Of a stretch of 64,000 nt of DNA, positions 27,701-36,371 are shown piece by piece. Made by a program: the position numbers and the translations under genes. The stretch comes from an uncultured Myxococcales bacterium (lineage in GTDB: Bacteria > Myxococcota_A > UBA9042), in NCBI GenBank assembly GCA_903840165.1, contig CAIMEY010000029.1:124001-188000 (forward strand), given 5' to 3'. Below the pieces are notes generated by a model that saw only the letters and a program-made list of their open reading frames with translations, ran no database searches and was not told where the DNA came from. Position 1 is the stretch's first letter; each line of letters starts with the position of its first letter.

Positions 27701-27848
27701 TTACATTGACTTGGGTATCCGTAGGATCGGGGAACGCCTCCACGGGCAGAACGCGAAAGGCCTGCGCACCGGCGACTGCAGCGATCAGCGTGAAAACAAT
27801 CACCGCCATTCGATTCTTGAGTGAAAATGCAACAATGCGTTCGAACAT
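24744..27848 (-). CDS. czcA: CzcA-family heavy-metal RND efflux pump
   Basis: This 1034-residue protein is the inner-membrane proton/metal antiporter of a tripartite HME-RND system. The first helix is followed by VEAFPDPTDTQVNV, the usual CzcA/CusA signature. DFGIIVDGSVVIVES (about residue 396) in helix 4 carries the acidic residues used for proton relay and cation selectivity and matches Zn/Co/Cd-type pumps better than Cu-type CusA. The two-fold repeat of six-helix bundles and the large periplasmic loops are complete. ATG 27848 has GGAGG six bases upstream. It is the third gene of the czcCBA operon. No metal-sensing regulator is adjacent. Confidence 0.93.
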   Translation of the reverse strand: MFERIVAFSLKNRMAVIVFTLIAAVAGAQAFRVLPVEAFPDPTDTQVNVITILAGQPAEEVERQIGLPLERALNGTPGMNRLRNLSLFGLSYITLTFDDQTDVLFARAQVLERLRGAELPADAVPQLGCLATPIGEIYRYTISGLNGDPLQLRTLQEWVVRPQLLRVQGVADVVSYGGLVREIHVEPKPGQLASFGLTIEDLETALRKASQNASGGVLERGSEQLVIRSQGLLSSLEDLRATRVATHGGTPVLVRDVSTVTEGWTPRQGVVSRGRDFDAVEGIVLMRRGENPSTVLARLREQVTKLDEGLLPPGVKLSPFYDRTELVDTTLKTVGKNMLEGALLVVFVLYVFLLDLRAALVVAVVIPLSLLTAFLYLRLRGMSANLLSMGAIDFGIIVDGSVVIVESIVHRLSQGDSHEKSNNNQPVSDRIRHAVGEVVQPTVYALLIIIAAYLPIFLLERVEGRIFAPMSNTVVAALLGALVFSLTLVPVLASLVWQKPMVHKVSPVLYWAQRVYTPSLAWSLAHPWRVILAAVLSLVISALAVPKLGSEFLPELNEGAIYATFTLPSNVSLNQARTLVPKATALLEKLPIVDEIVMQLGRPEDGTDAKLSNNLEAFIKLKHPSLWPKEFKGIDDVVRAGNAALAELPGVEIGFSQPIRDNVNESISGQQGQIAVKIYGQDLGVLQDIAERTKATINRIPGAADVGIVKSGTVPQLKVVPSRAALSRYGLDMEDFQHLLQAALGGQPVGVFWDGERKFDVVMRYPLAARDDVEKLRKLLIPVPGGTSVPLDALAQAEIGFGRASINRENGRRYIGVRMNVRGRDMGTFVTDAQAAVHAAVPLPQGVQVEWGGEFENKERAMTRLALVVPVALLLTLVLLFRAFGQFAPALLVLLNVPFALVGGVAALRWLNMPLSVAAAVGFIALIGQASLNGVLVLTAVLERRAHGQSLDMAVRLGCQERLRPVLMTAALAALGLVPAMMSRGIGSETQRPIAAVIVGGTLSACALTLLVLPTMFTLVVPWLDRMAKRRRNS

Positions 27849-27893
27849 TCGGTTCCTCCACGCTGGGCGCGCGGGCCTTGAGCGATGGTGAGC

Positions 27894-29147
27894 CTACTGC
27901 GCCAAAAGCATGGCATTTAACAAGAGAAGAGCACCTTGGGAGGCGATCTCCTCGCCGGGCTTGAGACCCGCCAAAAGTTCAATGCGACCATTGCGTTGCC
28001 GCCCAATCTGCACCGTCTTGCGCACCAGGGTCGCGTCGGGCAGGCGCGCAAAGACAACGTTTCGCTGGTCATCGGTCACCACCGAGGCCGCCGGCACCAC
28101 CAGACGCGGGGCTCCCTTGGGCGCAAAAGCGACCTGAACCCAAGCATTTGGTCGCATTCGCCCATTGCTGTTGTCCAGACGAACGCGTACGTCGACCGTG
28201 TGGCGGTCCGGGTCGACCAAAGGACTGACCCACGCCACGGTTCCGGTCACTTCCTGTGCAGGTTGAGCGGGTTGCCAGACGCGAGCCACTTGGTCCAGTT
28301 CAATGCCCTCGACATCGGCCTCGGGGACACTAGCGACTGCCAGGACTTGATCTAAATCAGCAATCATCATCAATGGTTCTACGCGATCCGGCCCGACTTC
28401 TAAGCCCTCAGCGACGTCGCGGGAAACCAGTACGCCCGACTTGGTTGCCAGAAGCTCAAATCGACCCTGCCCCAACTCCTTGACACGTAAGCTAGAACGC
28501 TTCATTCGTGCGGCTTCCAACGCCACATGGGCTTCCTCATGGGATTGCCGGGCCGCGATGAGGTCCTTTTCGGGCGCAGCCTGCAGTTCCACCAGGGACT
28601 GAATGCGCGCAAGATTGCGTTTTTGCGCTGAAACTGCCGCCTCAGCCATCTGTTCTTCAGCGAGCAAAGACACCAGTTGCCCTGAACGCACCGTCATCAG
28701 CACGTCGCCAGCGACAACGTGTTGCCCTAGGCGGACGTGGACCGATTCGATTCGCCCCTGCAGAGGAGCCATGACGCGAGAAGTCCTTGATTCATCAACA
28801 ACAATTCGCCCTGCGACCGGCAGGGGCTCCAGAGGCGGCGCCAGGGCAGCGGTCTCAAACTGCACGTAATGCCAGGCGTCACTTCCAGCTGGAATGCGCA
28901 GTTCGGCGCCTTGCGTCTTCAGCGGCGACTGAGGCACCTCCGGCGAGGCCTTGGCCGGCCCCAACATGCTCAAGCCGAAGGCCGCTAATCCACCAAGAAT
29001 CACGGCACTTGCTACAGCCGTGACCCAGGGCGAACGCCGGCGAGCCGGCAGAGTCTCCGCCCGGGCCGCGGGCGCTGCGTGGCTATGTCCCACGACTCCG
29101 GTGGGGTCCGCTGAGACGACAAGGGATTCATGATCAGGTAGATTCAC
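27894..29147 (-). CDS. czcB: CzcB-type periplasmic adaptor (membrane fusion protein)
   Basis: This 417-residue adaptor joins the RND pump to the outer-membrane channel. It has one N-terminal membrane helix (about 40-62), barrel-sandwich lipoyl halves (VMAPLQGRIESVHVRLGQ and LLATKSGVLVSRDVAEG), an alpha-helical hairpin between them (EEQMAEAAVSAQKRNLARI to HEEAHVALEAARMKRSS) and a C-terminal beta-barrel/MP domain. The GTG start at 29147 has GAGGA six bases upstream. It sits 45 bases upstream of czcA and downstream of czcC. It has no extra His-rich metal-binding N-terminus as in some CzcB proteins, apart from a few His before the helix. Confidence 0.9.
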   Translation of the reverse strand: MNLPDHESLVVSADPTGVVGHSHAAPAARAETLPARRRSPWVTAVASAVILGGLAAFGLSMLGPAKASPEVPQSPLKTQGAELRIPAGSDAWHYVQFETAALAPPLEPLPVAGRIVVDESRTSRVMAPLQGRIESVHVRLGQHVVAGDVLMTVRSGQLVSLLAEEQMAEAAVSAQKRNLARIQSLVELQAAPEKDLIAARQSHEEAHVALEAARMKRSSLRVKELGQGRFELLATKSGVLVSRDVAEGLEVGPDRVEPLMMIADLDQVLAVASVPEADVEGIELDQVARVWQPAQPAQEVTGTVAWVSPLVDPDRHTVDVRVRLDNSNGRMRPNAWVQVAFAPKGAPRLVVPAASVVTDDQRNVVFARLPDATLVRKTVQIGRQRNGRIELLAGLKPGEEIASQGALLLLNAMLLAQ

Positions 29148-29207
29148 GAGACATCCTCAATAGAAATAGCATATTGGGCCTGCAGCGCGGTGGGCCTATC
29201 TCTCGTA

Positions 29208-30647
29208 TTAGGGCGTCGGCAAAGGCGGACGTACGGCCCCGGCACGCCGTGCATCCATGACAGCCTGAAAATCAGCGACATCAAGGTCAAGACGTTCGAG
29301 TAGCAGGGCACGCCAGGCTTGACGCGCCAAGATCAGTTCGGTCAAGGAGACAGCTCCCCGACGATGCATATCGCCCATCATTTTAACGACTTTAGCGGCC
29401 TTTTCGATCGCGTGGTCCAGGCTCTCTTCGCGCGCCCGGGCAGTGGCAATGCGGCGCAAGGCCCCCATCAGCACCTGCTTAGCTGCTGATTGTACGGCGA
29501 ATTGCACCTGCACAGCCCTTAGGCTACCAGCCTTGCCGGCCCAGGCATCGGCCTGACCGAAGTCAAAGATGGGCAGGGTCATCCCGACGCCAATCGCCAA
29601 AGATTGCTGCTGGTTCCCTGATATGACGAAGTTGTCCCACAGGTACCCGAGATGCGCCGACACATCGGGGAGCCCCTTTGCCCGCGCCACTTGGGTCAGC
29701 GCATGAGCCTGTTCCGATTGCGCAACAAGCACTTGAATGTCCGTGCGGCGCTGAGCAACCGTTTCTGACCACTGCGCGGGCAGCCCAACAGCCCTCTGGC
29801 CATCGAGCCAAGCGCGGGCGGCGGCTGCGTCGGCAAAGGGCGCACACAAAGCAGCTGTTATCATGGAGCAATCAGCCAGGGCGTCGGCCAAGTCGCGGTC
29901 TAGACCTGAGCGTTGCGCCAACACGCGTTGGTGTTCCACCTCGGCGCGGGTCACGTCGAGTTCGGCGACGTCGCCTCGACCGGCGCGAACCTTTTGCAAT
30001 TCAAGGAGTTCTGAACTCGATACGACAAGCGCATCAAAGCAGGCCTGGCGCACCTGGACCAGCGCCACCCGACCGATAACCACCAGGAGGTCAAAGAACC
30101 GACCGACCGCGACGTCCGCAGCTTGGGCCCGGGCCACGGCAACTCCGCTTTGCGCAAAGATTTTTCGCGGCCCCCTCTTGCCCGGCTCAAAGGTCTGACC
30201 CAGGGCCAGACCGACGTTGGAAACCTGCCCGAGCGGGTTGTTCAGCCCGGCCGGCGTGGTACGGCCAATGGGAATGGTGCCCCAGGTCGCATCGATCTGC
30301 GGATTCTGCTGCAATTGCGCTTGAGTCACCGCACCCATGGCGATTTCTGCATCGGCCCGGGCCGCCAGCACCTCGGGCGAGTGGCTCCACAGCCAATTCA
30401 AGAGGGCGGATTCGTCGGCATAGCGGCCAGCAAATATCTGATTCTCCTCACAAATTGCCAACTGCGACAGGAGAAGGCCCAGGACCACCATGGGCAGACT
30501 GAGCCACAGCGACGCGCGGGCGAGGCGAGGATGGCCCGTCAGCCTCATGGGCCCTTGGGCGCCATCAGGACCCGAGCAGTCCCTGGGCCGCAAATGCGGG
30601 TTCGGTTGCCCAAGACTCTGCTCAATTTCTTTAGTCCTGTTCAGCAC
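29208..30647 (-). CDS. czcC: CzcC-type outer-membrane channel (TolC family)
   Basis: This outer-membrane efflux protein is the first gene of the operon. After a signal peptide (hydrophobic core LWLSLPMVVLGLLLSQL) come paired TolC-like helical repeats with typical segments: SPEVLAARADAEIAMGAVTQAQLQQNPQ, GLALGQTFEPGKRG, and a second half with RTDIQVLVAQSEQAHALTQVARAKGLPD and DFGQADAW. The N-terminus is uncertain. GTG 30647 gives 479 residues but a long pre-signal stretch, while ATG 30548 gives a conventional signal peptide with AAGGG just upstream. The 60 bases to czcB contain no obvious terminator. Confidence 0.88.
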   Translation of the reverse strand: MLNRTKEIEQSLGQPNPHLRPRDCSGPDGAQGPMRLTGHPRLARASLWLSLPMVVLGLLLSQLAICEENQIFAGRYADESALLNWLWSHSPEVLAARADAEIAMGAVTQAQLQQNPQIDATWGTIPIGRTTPAGLNNPLGQVSNVGLALGQTFEPGKRGPRKIFAQSGVAVARAQAADVAVGRFFDLLVVIGRVALVQVRQACFDALVVSSSELLELQKVRAGRGDVAELDVTRAEVEHQRVLAQRSGLDRDLADALADCSMITAALCAPFADAAAARAWLDGQRAVGLPAQWSETVAQRRTDIQVLVAQSEQAHALTQVARAKGLPDVSAHLGYLWDNFVISGNQQQSLAIGVGMTLPIFDFGQADAWAGKAGSLRAVQVQFAVQSAAKQVLMGALRRIATARAREESLDHAIEKAAKVVKMMGDMHRRGAVSLTELILARQAWRALLLERLDLDVADFQAVMDARRAGAVRPPLPTP

Positions 30648-30851
30648 TTATTGAGCCTTCTGCGCAATGCGCTGCGCTGCGTTTGCGGTGCTGTAATCCA
30701 AGGTTTTTCCACCGACATGATCGGTCGGAACTGCGCAACACCTTGTACCCTCATCGTATGCTTGTTGGACCCCTGCGCAAGCAACGGGGTGTGCGTGCCG
30801 CCCCGTAACCATGGGCCACGGCAGCGCTATTGCTGACGGCAAATACGAATA

Positions 30852-30857
30852 ATTATA
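30852..30857 (-). promoter_or_regulatory. Candidate -10 box of the czcCBA promoter
   Basis: The minus strand reads TATAAT, a perfect -10 hexamer, within the only strongly AT-rich patch upstream of czcC. The best -35 (TGTGAT at 17-base spacing) is weak, which would fit activator-dependent expression. The leader to czcC would be about 200 bases. Confidence 0.3.
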
Positions 30858-31011
30858 TGTAGTTTCAACAGATTATCACACAATCCTGGACGCCGCAGCC
30901 CGGGCCTTGCGTGCCGGTCTTGCAGCCTTCATCAAGGGCGGTCTCACCCCCGCTTGCAGCACGCGATGAGCCCACACCATCCCCCTTATCCGCCGCGCCA
31001 AGTCCGCGCAG

Positions 31012-31036
31012 CAATGCGACAAAATCTGTCGCATTG
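31012..31036. repeat. Perfect 10-bp inverted repeat
   Basis: CAATGCGACA (31012-31021) and TGTCGCATTG (31027-31036) are exact reverse complements around a 5-base spacer. The short AT-rich loop suits either a hairpin or a dimeric operator between the two divergent operons. The half-site TGTCGCATTG also occurs at the start codon of the barrel protein gene near 45606-45615. Confidence 0.4.
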
Positions 31037-31493
31037 GGTGGGCAGCGATCCCAAGAATGAAGGCTGTTGAGCGGCAGGCATCGGCCCGGCCCGGGACCGA
31101 TCAACAACGGCGTGCAGGAGTACCTTGCAACGGACTACGACGCAGTATTCTTTTTATTTTCAATGGAATATCTCAATGTACTACATGCGACTCGGCACCC
31201 TTGGCGGCGTGGTCAAGCCCGGATCGGCGCGAACTCAGGTGCGCCGCTGAAAGCCGAACGGATCGATATCTATTTCTTTTCAAGCGGTAAGCGCCCAGGA
31301 TTCCCCTTGAGCCCCACGGCAGGCGAGAAGGAAAATGGCTAGTAACATCAAAATGTTCACAACCGCGAGACAGCAGGGCGGCGCGGGGATTCCTTGACCG
31401 ACCGTCCGGTCCGGCGTAGAACGGCCAACGCGTCGATTTCTGGCGCAATGGCCAAGGTCTGTCCAGCCGGGCAACTTGGCCAACCGAGGGTCG

Positions 31494-34136
31494 ATGCGCT
31501 TGAACGTCAACGGCAAATCGTACGAAGTCTCGCCTCCCGCCGGTGCCTCCCTGCTCGACGTCTTGCGCGAACTGGTGGGCATCACCTCGGTCAAGGACGG
31601 CTGCCAACCCCAAGGCCAATGCGGTTGCTGCCTTGCGCTGATCGACGACACGCCCAAGACGACCTGCGCAGTGCCCGCCGAAAAGGCCGAGGGCAAGCGC
31701 ATCGTCACGCTCGATGGCATTGACCCCGAAGAGCGGACCCTGATTGCCCAGGCATTTTCCCGTGTTGCGGGTGTTCAGTGCGGATTCTGTACTCCGGGCA
31801 TTGCCCTGAGGACCCACGTCCTGCTGCAGACGCCGGGCGTGCCGGACACCGACAAAGTGCGCGCCGCCTTGGACGGCCACTTGTGTCGCTGTACAGGCTA
31901 TGCGCGCATTATTGAAGCGGTTCAGCTGGCCGCCAAAGTGAAATGGCAGGGCTTCCTGATGCCCATCCCGGACCAGACAGGCCGCGTCGGCCAAAGCCCG
32001 GTCAAAGTCCAGGCCGAAGCGATGACCCTGGGCACCCGCGACTTCGTAGCAGACCTCAAGGCTCCTGGGATGTTACATGGCGCCCTGTGCCTCACCGAAC
32101 ACCCCCGCGCCCGCATCTTGGCCATCGATACGTCCGCCGCTGAAGCGATGCCGGGCGTGATTGCCGTCGCCACGGCCAAGGACATCCCCGGGCAGCGCTG
32201 GTACGGGATGCTGTACAACGACTGGCCGTGTATGATTGAAGTTGGTGAAACGACTCAATATATCGGATCAGTATTGGCTGCTGTTGCCGCGGAAGACCCC
32301 TGGACCGCGCGCCTAGCTGCCGCAGCGATTCGCATCGACTACGAGGTCCTTGAGCCATTGACCGACCCAGAGTTGGCCTTGCTGCCGGATGCGCCTCAAG
32401 TCAACCCCACGCATGCAAACCTTTTGTCGCGATCCGTCATTGCTCGGGGCGACGCCGAAGCGGCCTTGGCCCAGAGTGCCCATGTGGTCGATGGCCATTG
32501 GCAGACCCAGCGGATTGAACACCTGTTTCTTGAGCCAGAAAGCTGCTTTGCCCTGATCCAGCCGTCCGGTCGCCTCAAGCTCTACACCCAAGGTCAAGGG
32601 ATCTTTGATGACCGGCGGCAGTGCGCGGCCCTGCTCGGTTTGCAAGAAGAAGACTTGGACGTCGAATTGGTGCCTTGTGGCGGGGCCTTTGGCGGCAAAG
32701 AGGACATGAGCTGCCAGGGCCAAACGGCCTTGCTGTCCTGGCTGACCCAGCGCCCGGTGCGGGTGACGCTCAGCCGCGAGCAATCCGTGCGCGTGCACCC
32801 AAAGCGCCATCCGATGAAGTTGCACTACCGGGTGGGATGCGACGCGCAGGGCAATCTGACGGCCGTATGGGCGCGAATTCTTGGCGATTCTGGAGCCCAT
32901 GCCTCCGTGGGCGGCAAAGTGCTCGAACGCGCGGCGGGCCATAGCTGCGGGCCTTACGTGGTGCCCAACGTCGATGTGATTGGCGTGGCGGTGTACACGA
33001 ACAATCCTCCGTGCGGGGCGATGCGCGGCTTTGGTGCCAATCAGGCGCAGTTTGCCCTGGAAGGCGCTCTGGACCAATTGGCCGAGAAAGTCGGCGCCGA
33101 TCCTTGGGAATTTCGCTGGCGCAATGCCATCGACGTCGGCGGCGTGTTTGCCACTGGGCAGATCCTGGAAAAGAGCGTCGGCGTCAAGAAGACGCTGCTG
33201 GCCGTCAAGGACATCTACAGGGCCCTGCGTGACGCTGGAAAACCCGTTGGAATTGCTTGTGGAATCAAGAATTCTGGCATTGGCAACGGCGTCCTAGAAT
33301 GGGGTAAGGCGCGAATTTTTGTCGAGGCAGACCAAAGCATCACCATTTACAATGGTTACACCGAGATGGGCCAGGGCCTCTCGACCATCCTCATCCAATG
33401 TGCCTGTGAAGCCACGGGGTTACCGTACGCGACTTTTCGCACCCGCACCGACACCGCGTACCAGCTATCGTGCGGCCAAACCACCGGCTCGCGCGCTACG
33501 CTACTGGGCGGCAATGCTGTGAAATCAGCCGCAGAAAAGCTGCGCGTGGACCTCGATGCGGGCCTGTCGCTGGCGCAACTGGTCGGTCGTGTCTACGCCG
33601 CTGACCTGCTGACCGACGACACGACGGCCCTGGGCGCTCAACTGCCCCCTGGCAAAGCCATTAAAACGCATACGTCTTTTGGCTATGCGACGCAGATCGT
33701 CGAGTTGGATGAGCGCGGCAAGGTCGTGCGCGTCATCGCCGCCCATGACGTGGGCCGGGCCATCAACCCGGACCTGTGCCGCGGCCAACTCGAAGGTGCC
33801 GTGCACATGGGCCTAGGCTACGCGCTGAGCGAAGACCTACCTTGCGCGGGCGGCATTCCGACGACCCATAAGCTGAGAGATATTGGGGTATTGCGCGCCA
33901 AAGATACGCCGCAGATCGATGTCATCTTGGTCGAGAATCCCGAACCGGAAGGCCCTTATGGAGCCAAAGGCGTCGGGGAAATCGGCCTAGTGCCGACAGC
34001 AGCGGCTGTAGCTGGCGCACTGTATGCCTTTGACGGCAAACGGAGATACCGTCTGCCGATGCAAGATTCTCCTGCCGCGCGGGCCCTGAGTGTGGGCAAG
34101 CGCAAGTCGGCTGGCACCGACTGGGATGCGCGATGA
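31494..34136 (+). CDS. xdhD: Molybdenum hydroxylase, XdhD/selenium-dependent xanthine dehydrogenase-like (2Fe-2S plus Moco domains fused)
   Basis: The 880-residue enzyme fuses a 2Fe-2S subunit to a molybdopterin-cytosine-dinucleotide subunit without an FAD domain. The plant-type cluster ligands are in GCQPQGQCGCC (from Cys37) and the second cluster in CGFCTPG and CRCTGYARI. The Moco part has GGAFGGKED, AMRGFGANQAQFALEGALD and PYGAKGVGEIG, whose Glu is the catalytic base. The layout matches E. coli XdhD and the family annotated as selenium-dependent xanthine dehydrogenase. The neighbours (carbamate kinase, YgeW-like) strengthen a purine or related heterocycle role. ATG 31494 has GAGGG just upstream. 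The 3' end overlaps the carbamate kinase start as ATGA, implying translational coupling. No FAD subunit or XdhC-like maturation gene is nearby. Confidence 0.83.
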   Translation: MRLNVNGKSYEVSPPAGASLLDVLRELVGITSVKDGCQPQGQCGCCLALIDDTPKTTCAVPAEKAEGKRIVTLDGIDPEERTLIAQAFSRVAGVQCGFCTPGIALRTHVLLQTPGVPDTDKVRAALDGHLCRCTGYARIIEAVQLAAKVKWQGFLMPIPDQTGRVGQSPVKVQAEAMTLGTRDFVADLKAPGMLHGALCLTEHPRARILAIDTSAAEAMPGVIAVATAKDIPGQRWYGMLYNDWPCMIEVGETTQYIGSVLAAVAAEDPWTARLAAAAIRIDYEVLEPLTDPELALLPDAPQVNPTHANLLSRSVIARGDAEAALAQSAHVVDGHWQTQRIEHLFLEPESCFALIQPSGRLKLYTQGQGIFDDRRQCAALLGLQEEDLDVELVPCGGAFGGKEDMSCQGQTALLSWLTQRPVRVTLSREQSVRVHPKRHPMKLHYRVGCDAQGNLTAVWARILGDSGAHASVGGKVLERAAGHSCGPYVVPNVDVIGVAVYTNNPPCGAMRGFGANQAQFALEGALDQLAEKVGADPWEFRWRNAIDVGGVFATGQILEKSVGVKKTLLAVKDIYRALRDAGKPVGIACGIKNSGIGNGVLEWGKARIFVEADQSITIYNGYTEMGQGLSTILIQCACEATGLPYATFRTRTDTAYQLSCGQTTGSRATLLGGNAVKSAAEKLRVDLDAGLSLAQLVGRVYAADLLTDDTTALGAQLPPGKAIKTHTSFGYATQIVELDERGKVVRVIAAHDVGRAINPDLCRGQLEGAVHMGLGYALSEDLPCAGGIPTTHKLRDIGVLRAKDTPQIDVILVENPEPEGPYGAKGVGEIGLVPTAAAVAGALYAFDGKRRYRLPMQDSPAARALSVGKRKSAGTDWDAR

Positions 34137-35107
34137 GTTCGACACAAGCAGACTGGGACCGGCCGACGCGGGCTACTGTGGTAGCGGTGGGCGGCAATTC
34201 CCTCTTGGATCCGGGGCTTCCACCGACCTTGGACAATCAGTTCTCGGTCACGCGTGGCTACATGACCCAGGTCGCCGATCTGCTGCAGGCCGGCGAACCG
34301 CTTATTTTGACTCACGGAAATGGTCCGCAGGTCGGCTTTTTGCAGCTGCGCTCGGAAATTGCCGCGGGCCAAATCCATGAAGTGCCGCTGGATTCCCTGG
34401 TCGCCGATACCCAAGGTGCCATTGGCTACATGATTGAACGGGGCCTTCGCGAGATCCTGCAACAGCGCGGCATTGAACGGGAAGTCGCCGCTCTGGTGAC
34501 CGAAGTGGAAGTCGATCCGGCCGATCCCGCCTTTCAACACCCGACCAAGCCCATCGGCAAGTTCTACTCAGCCGAACAAGCCCAACAATTTCAGGCAGAA
34601 CGCGGCTGGCAGATGGTCGAGGACGCCGGACGCGGCTGGCGAAGAGTCGTGGCGTCACCGCTGCCCTACAACATCGTTCAGCTTAAAACGATTGCGCAAT
34701 TGAGCCAGCTAGGCACCACTGTCATCTGCTGTGGCGGCGGCGGGATTCCGGTCACCCGCGGCGAAGGCGGCCGCATTGTCGGCCTTGAGGCAGTCATCGA
34801 CAAAGATCGCGCCAGTGCTTTGCTCGCCATCCGCTTGAAAGCACCGCGCTTTGTCATCACCACGGGCGTTGAGGTCATCTACGCCGATTTCCGCAAGCCG
34901 ACGCAGCGGGCCCTGTACGAAACGACGACCTCGGAACTACGCGCTTTGTTTGCGCAAGGCCAGTTTCCGCCGGGCAGCATGGGGCCCAAGGTGCAAGCGG
35001 TGTGCGACTACGTTGAAGCCGGCTTTGGTGAAGCAATCATTTGTAAACCCGAACACTTAAGCGATGCACTGGCCGGAAAGACCGGGACGCGCATCCGTTT
35101 GGGCTAG
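34133..35107 (+). CDS. arcC: Carbamate kinase
   Basis: The 324-residue protein belongs to the amino-acid-kinase fold. VVAVGGNSLLD at the N-terminus, LTHGNGPQVGFL, GKFYSAEQA, VVASPLPYNI, CCGGGGIPV and a late GSMGPKVQAVCDY are the carbamate kinase signatures (phosphate-binding Gly loops and nucleotide contacts). The enzyme makes ATP from carbamoyl phosphate and ADP. Between XdhD and a YgeW-type carbamoyltransferase it would harvest ATP at the end of a catabolic route, as proposed for YqeA in E. coli. The first bases overlap the xdhD stop by four bases. Confidence 0.93.
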   Translation: MSSTQADWDRPTRATVVAVGGNSLLDPGLPPTLDNQFSVTRGYMTQVADLLQAGEPLILTHGNGPQVGFLQLRSEIAAGQIHEVPLDSLVADTQGAIGYMIERGLREILQQRGIEREVAALVTEVEVDPADPAFQHPTKPIGKFYSAEQAQQFQAERGWQMVEDAGRGWRRVVASPLPYNIVQLKTIAQLSQLGTTVICCGGGGIPVTRGEGGRIVGLEAVIDKDRASALLAIRLKAPRFVITTGVEVIYADFRKPTQRALYETTTSELRALFAQGQFPPGSMGPKVQAVCDYVEAGFGEAIICKPEHLSDALAGKTGTRIRLG

Positions 35108-35222
35108 GACTTCCAACTGCCCTTTCCCTGGGCCTTCGCCCGCCGGGTGGGCGCTGATGTACTCTCGGGCGCTGCAGCGACCGGGATCACTGTTTTCCTT
35201 TTAGCAAACAAGGAGTTCTGAG

Positions 35223-36350
35223 ATGTCGAAGGCGTCTATTAATCCGCAAATCCTCCAGCAAATCGCCGGCAAGAGCCTGCTCGTCACCGATGAGTGGAGC
35301 ACCGAGCAAATCGACACGTTGGCCCAAGTGGCGTGGGCCATGGGCAAGGCCGATTTCGCGGGCAAGGACCTGGCGTGGCTGAAAAATGAGTTGGCTTACG
35401 CGATGTTCTTTGACAACTCGACGCGCACCAAGTCGGCTTGGGCGGGCGCAGCTGCGCGGCTGGGGATGCAACCCGTCATCGTCGATGGCAGTTCGACCCA
35501 AGTCTCGCACGGTGAAACTGCTGCAGAAACAGGGTGTATGCTCGGTATGAACGCCCACGCCCTGGGCGTACGCCATGACCTCATCCTCGGCGAAGGCAAC
35601 AGCTTCATGCGCGACGTCAAGCGCGGCATCGACGACTACCTGGTGGCCACCGGTGACAAGCGCAAAGTCCCGATTGTCAATCTGCAATGTGACATCGACC
35701 ACCCGACCCAGACCATGGCCGACCTCTTGTGGCTGCGCGAATACTTCCCCGAGGGCATCGCGGGCAAGAAGATCGCCGTTTCCTGGGCGTATTCGCCGAG
35801 TTATGCCAAGCCGCTGAGCGTGCCCCAGGGCCTCATTATGCTGCTGCCGCGCTTTGGCGCCCATGTGACGCTGGCGCACCCGCAGGGCTATCAGTTGATG
35901 GACCGCTGCCTGCAGTCGGCGCAACGGGGCGCGACGGAATCGGGAGGCTCATTCACCGTAACCAACGACATGGACGCCGCTTTTGCCGATGCGCACGTGG
36001 TATATCCCAAGAGTTGGGGCCCCTACGACCTGATGCTCGAGCGTGTGGCCGCCAACAAGTCCGGCGACAAGGCAGCGATGGGCGGCATTGAGAAGCGCGC
36101 CCTGGACCGCAATGCCGGCTTTAAGGACTGGATTTGCGACGAACGGCGCATGGCCCTCACCCACGGTGGCGATGCCCTGTACATGCACTGCCTGCCTGCG
36201 GATATCGGCGCCGAGGTCTCGCCTGGCGTCATGGCCAAGCATACGGTCAACGTCGCCCGAGAGGCCAACTGGAAGGTGTACGTGGTGATGGCGCTGCTGG
36301 CCTCGGCCAAGGTGCCGGACCTGGGGCAACGAATTGCGAATTTGGGGTAG
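35223..36350 (+). CDS. ygeW: YgeW-type carbamoyltransferase
   Basis: The 375-residue protein shows the transcarbamylase carbamoyl-phosphate motif as FDNSTRTKSAW (about residue 62), a second-substrate loop MHCLPADIG (about 321), and the long insert with SHGETAAETGCMLG that is typical of the YgeW group rather than ornithine or aspartate carbamoyltransferase. In E. coli ygeW belongs to the anaerobic purine/uric-acid utilisation cluster; the second substrate is not firmly known to me. Here it should run in the phosphorolytic direction and feed carbamoyl phosphate to the adjacent kinase. A strong AGGAG lies seven bases before ATG 35223. The 115-base spacer from the kinase gene has no obvious terminator. 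Confidence 0.88.
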   Translation: MSKASINPQILQQIAGKSLLVTDEWSTEQIDTLAQVAWAMGKADFAGKDLAWLKNELAYAMFFDNSTRTKSAWAGAAARLGMQPVIVDGSSTQVSHGETAAETGCMLGMNAHALGVRHDLILGEGNSFMRDVKRGIDDYLVATGDKRKVPIVNLQCDIDHPTQTMADLLWLREYFPEGIAGKKIAVSWAYSPSYAKPLSVPQGLIMLLPRFGAHVTLAHPQGYQLMDRCLQSAQRGATESGGSFTVTNDMDAAFADAHVVYPKSWGPYDLMLERVAANKSGDKAAMGGIEKRALDRNAGFKDWICDERRMALTHGGDALYMHCLPADIGAEVSPGVMAKHTVNVAREANWKVYVVMALLASAKVPDLGQRIANLG

Positions 36351-36371
36351 TTCGGCCGTCGCCTTCCGCCC

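Larger units (their letters stand above)
30648..31493. other. Long divergent intergenic region between czcC and xdhD
   Basis: These ~850 bases lie between two divergent operons. They hold a minus-strand TATAAT at 30852-30857, a perfect 10-bp hairpin at 31012-31036, and AT-rich patches near 30840-30885 and 31140-31180 in a GC-rich background. Short open frames occur on both strands (for example plus 31067-31342 and minus 30865-31107), but none shows a ribosome binding site with a family motif. I see no tRNA or riboswitch fold. A regulatory RNA or a degraded gene is possible. Confidence 0.45.

Noticed and set aside
31067..31342. 91-residue open frame in the czcC-xdhD gap
   Set aside because: It has no ribosome binding site, no recognisable motif, and overlaps other equally long frames in the same AT-rich patch.
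31173..31994. 273-residue minus-strand frame overlapping the xdhD start
   Set aside because: It is antisense to the conserved iron-sulphur domain of xdhD and has no motif of its own.
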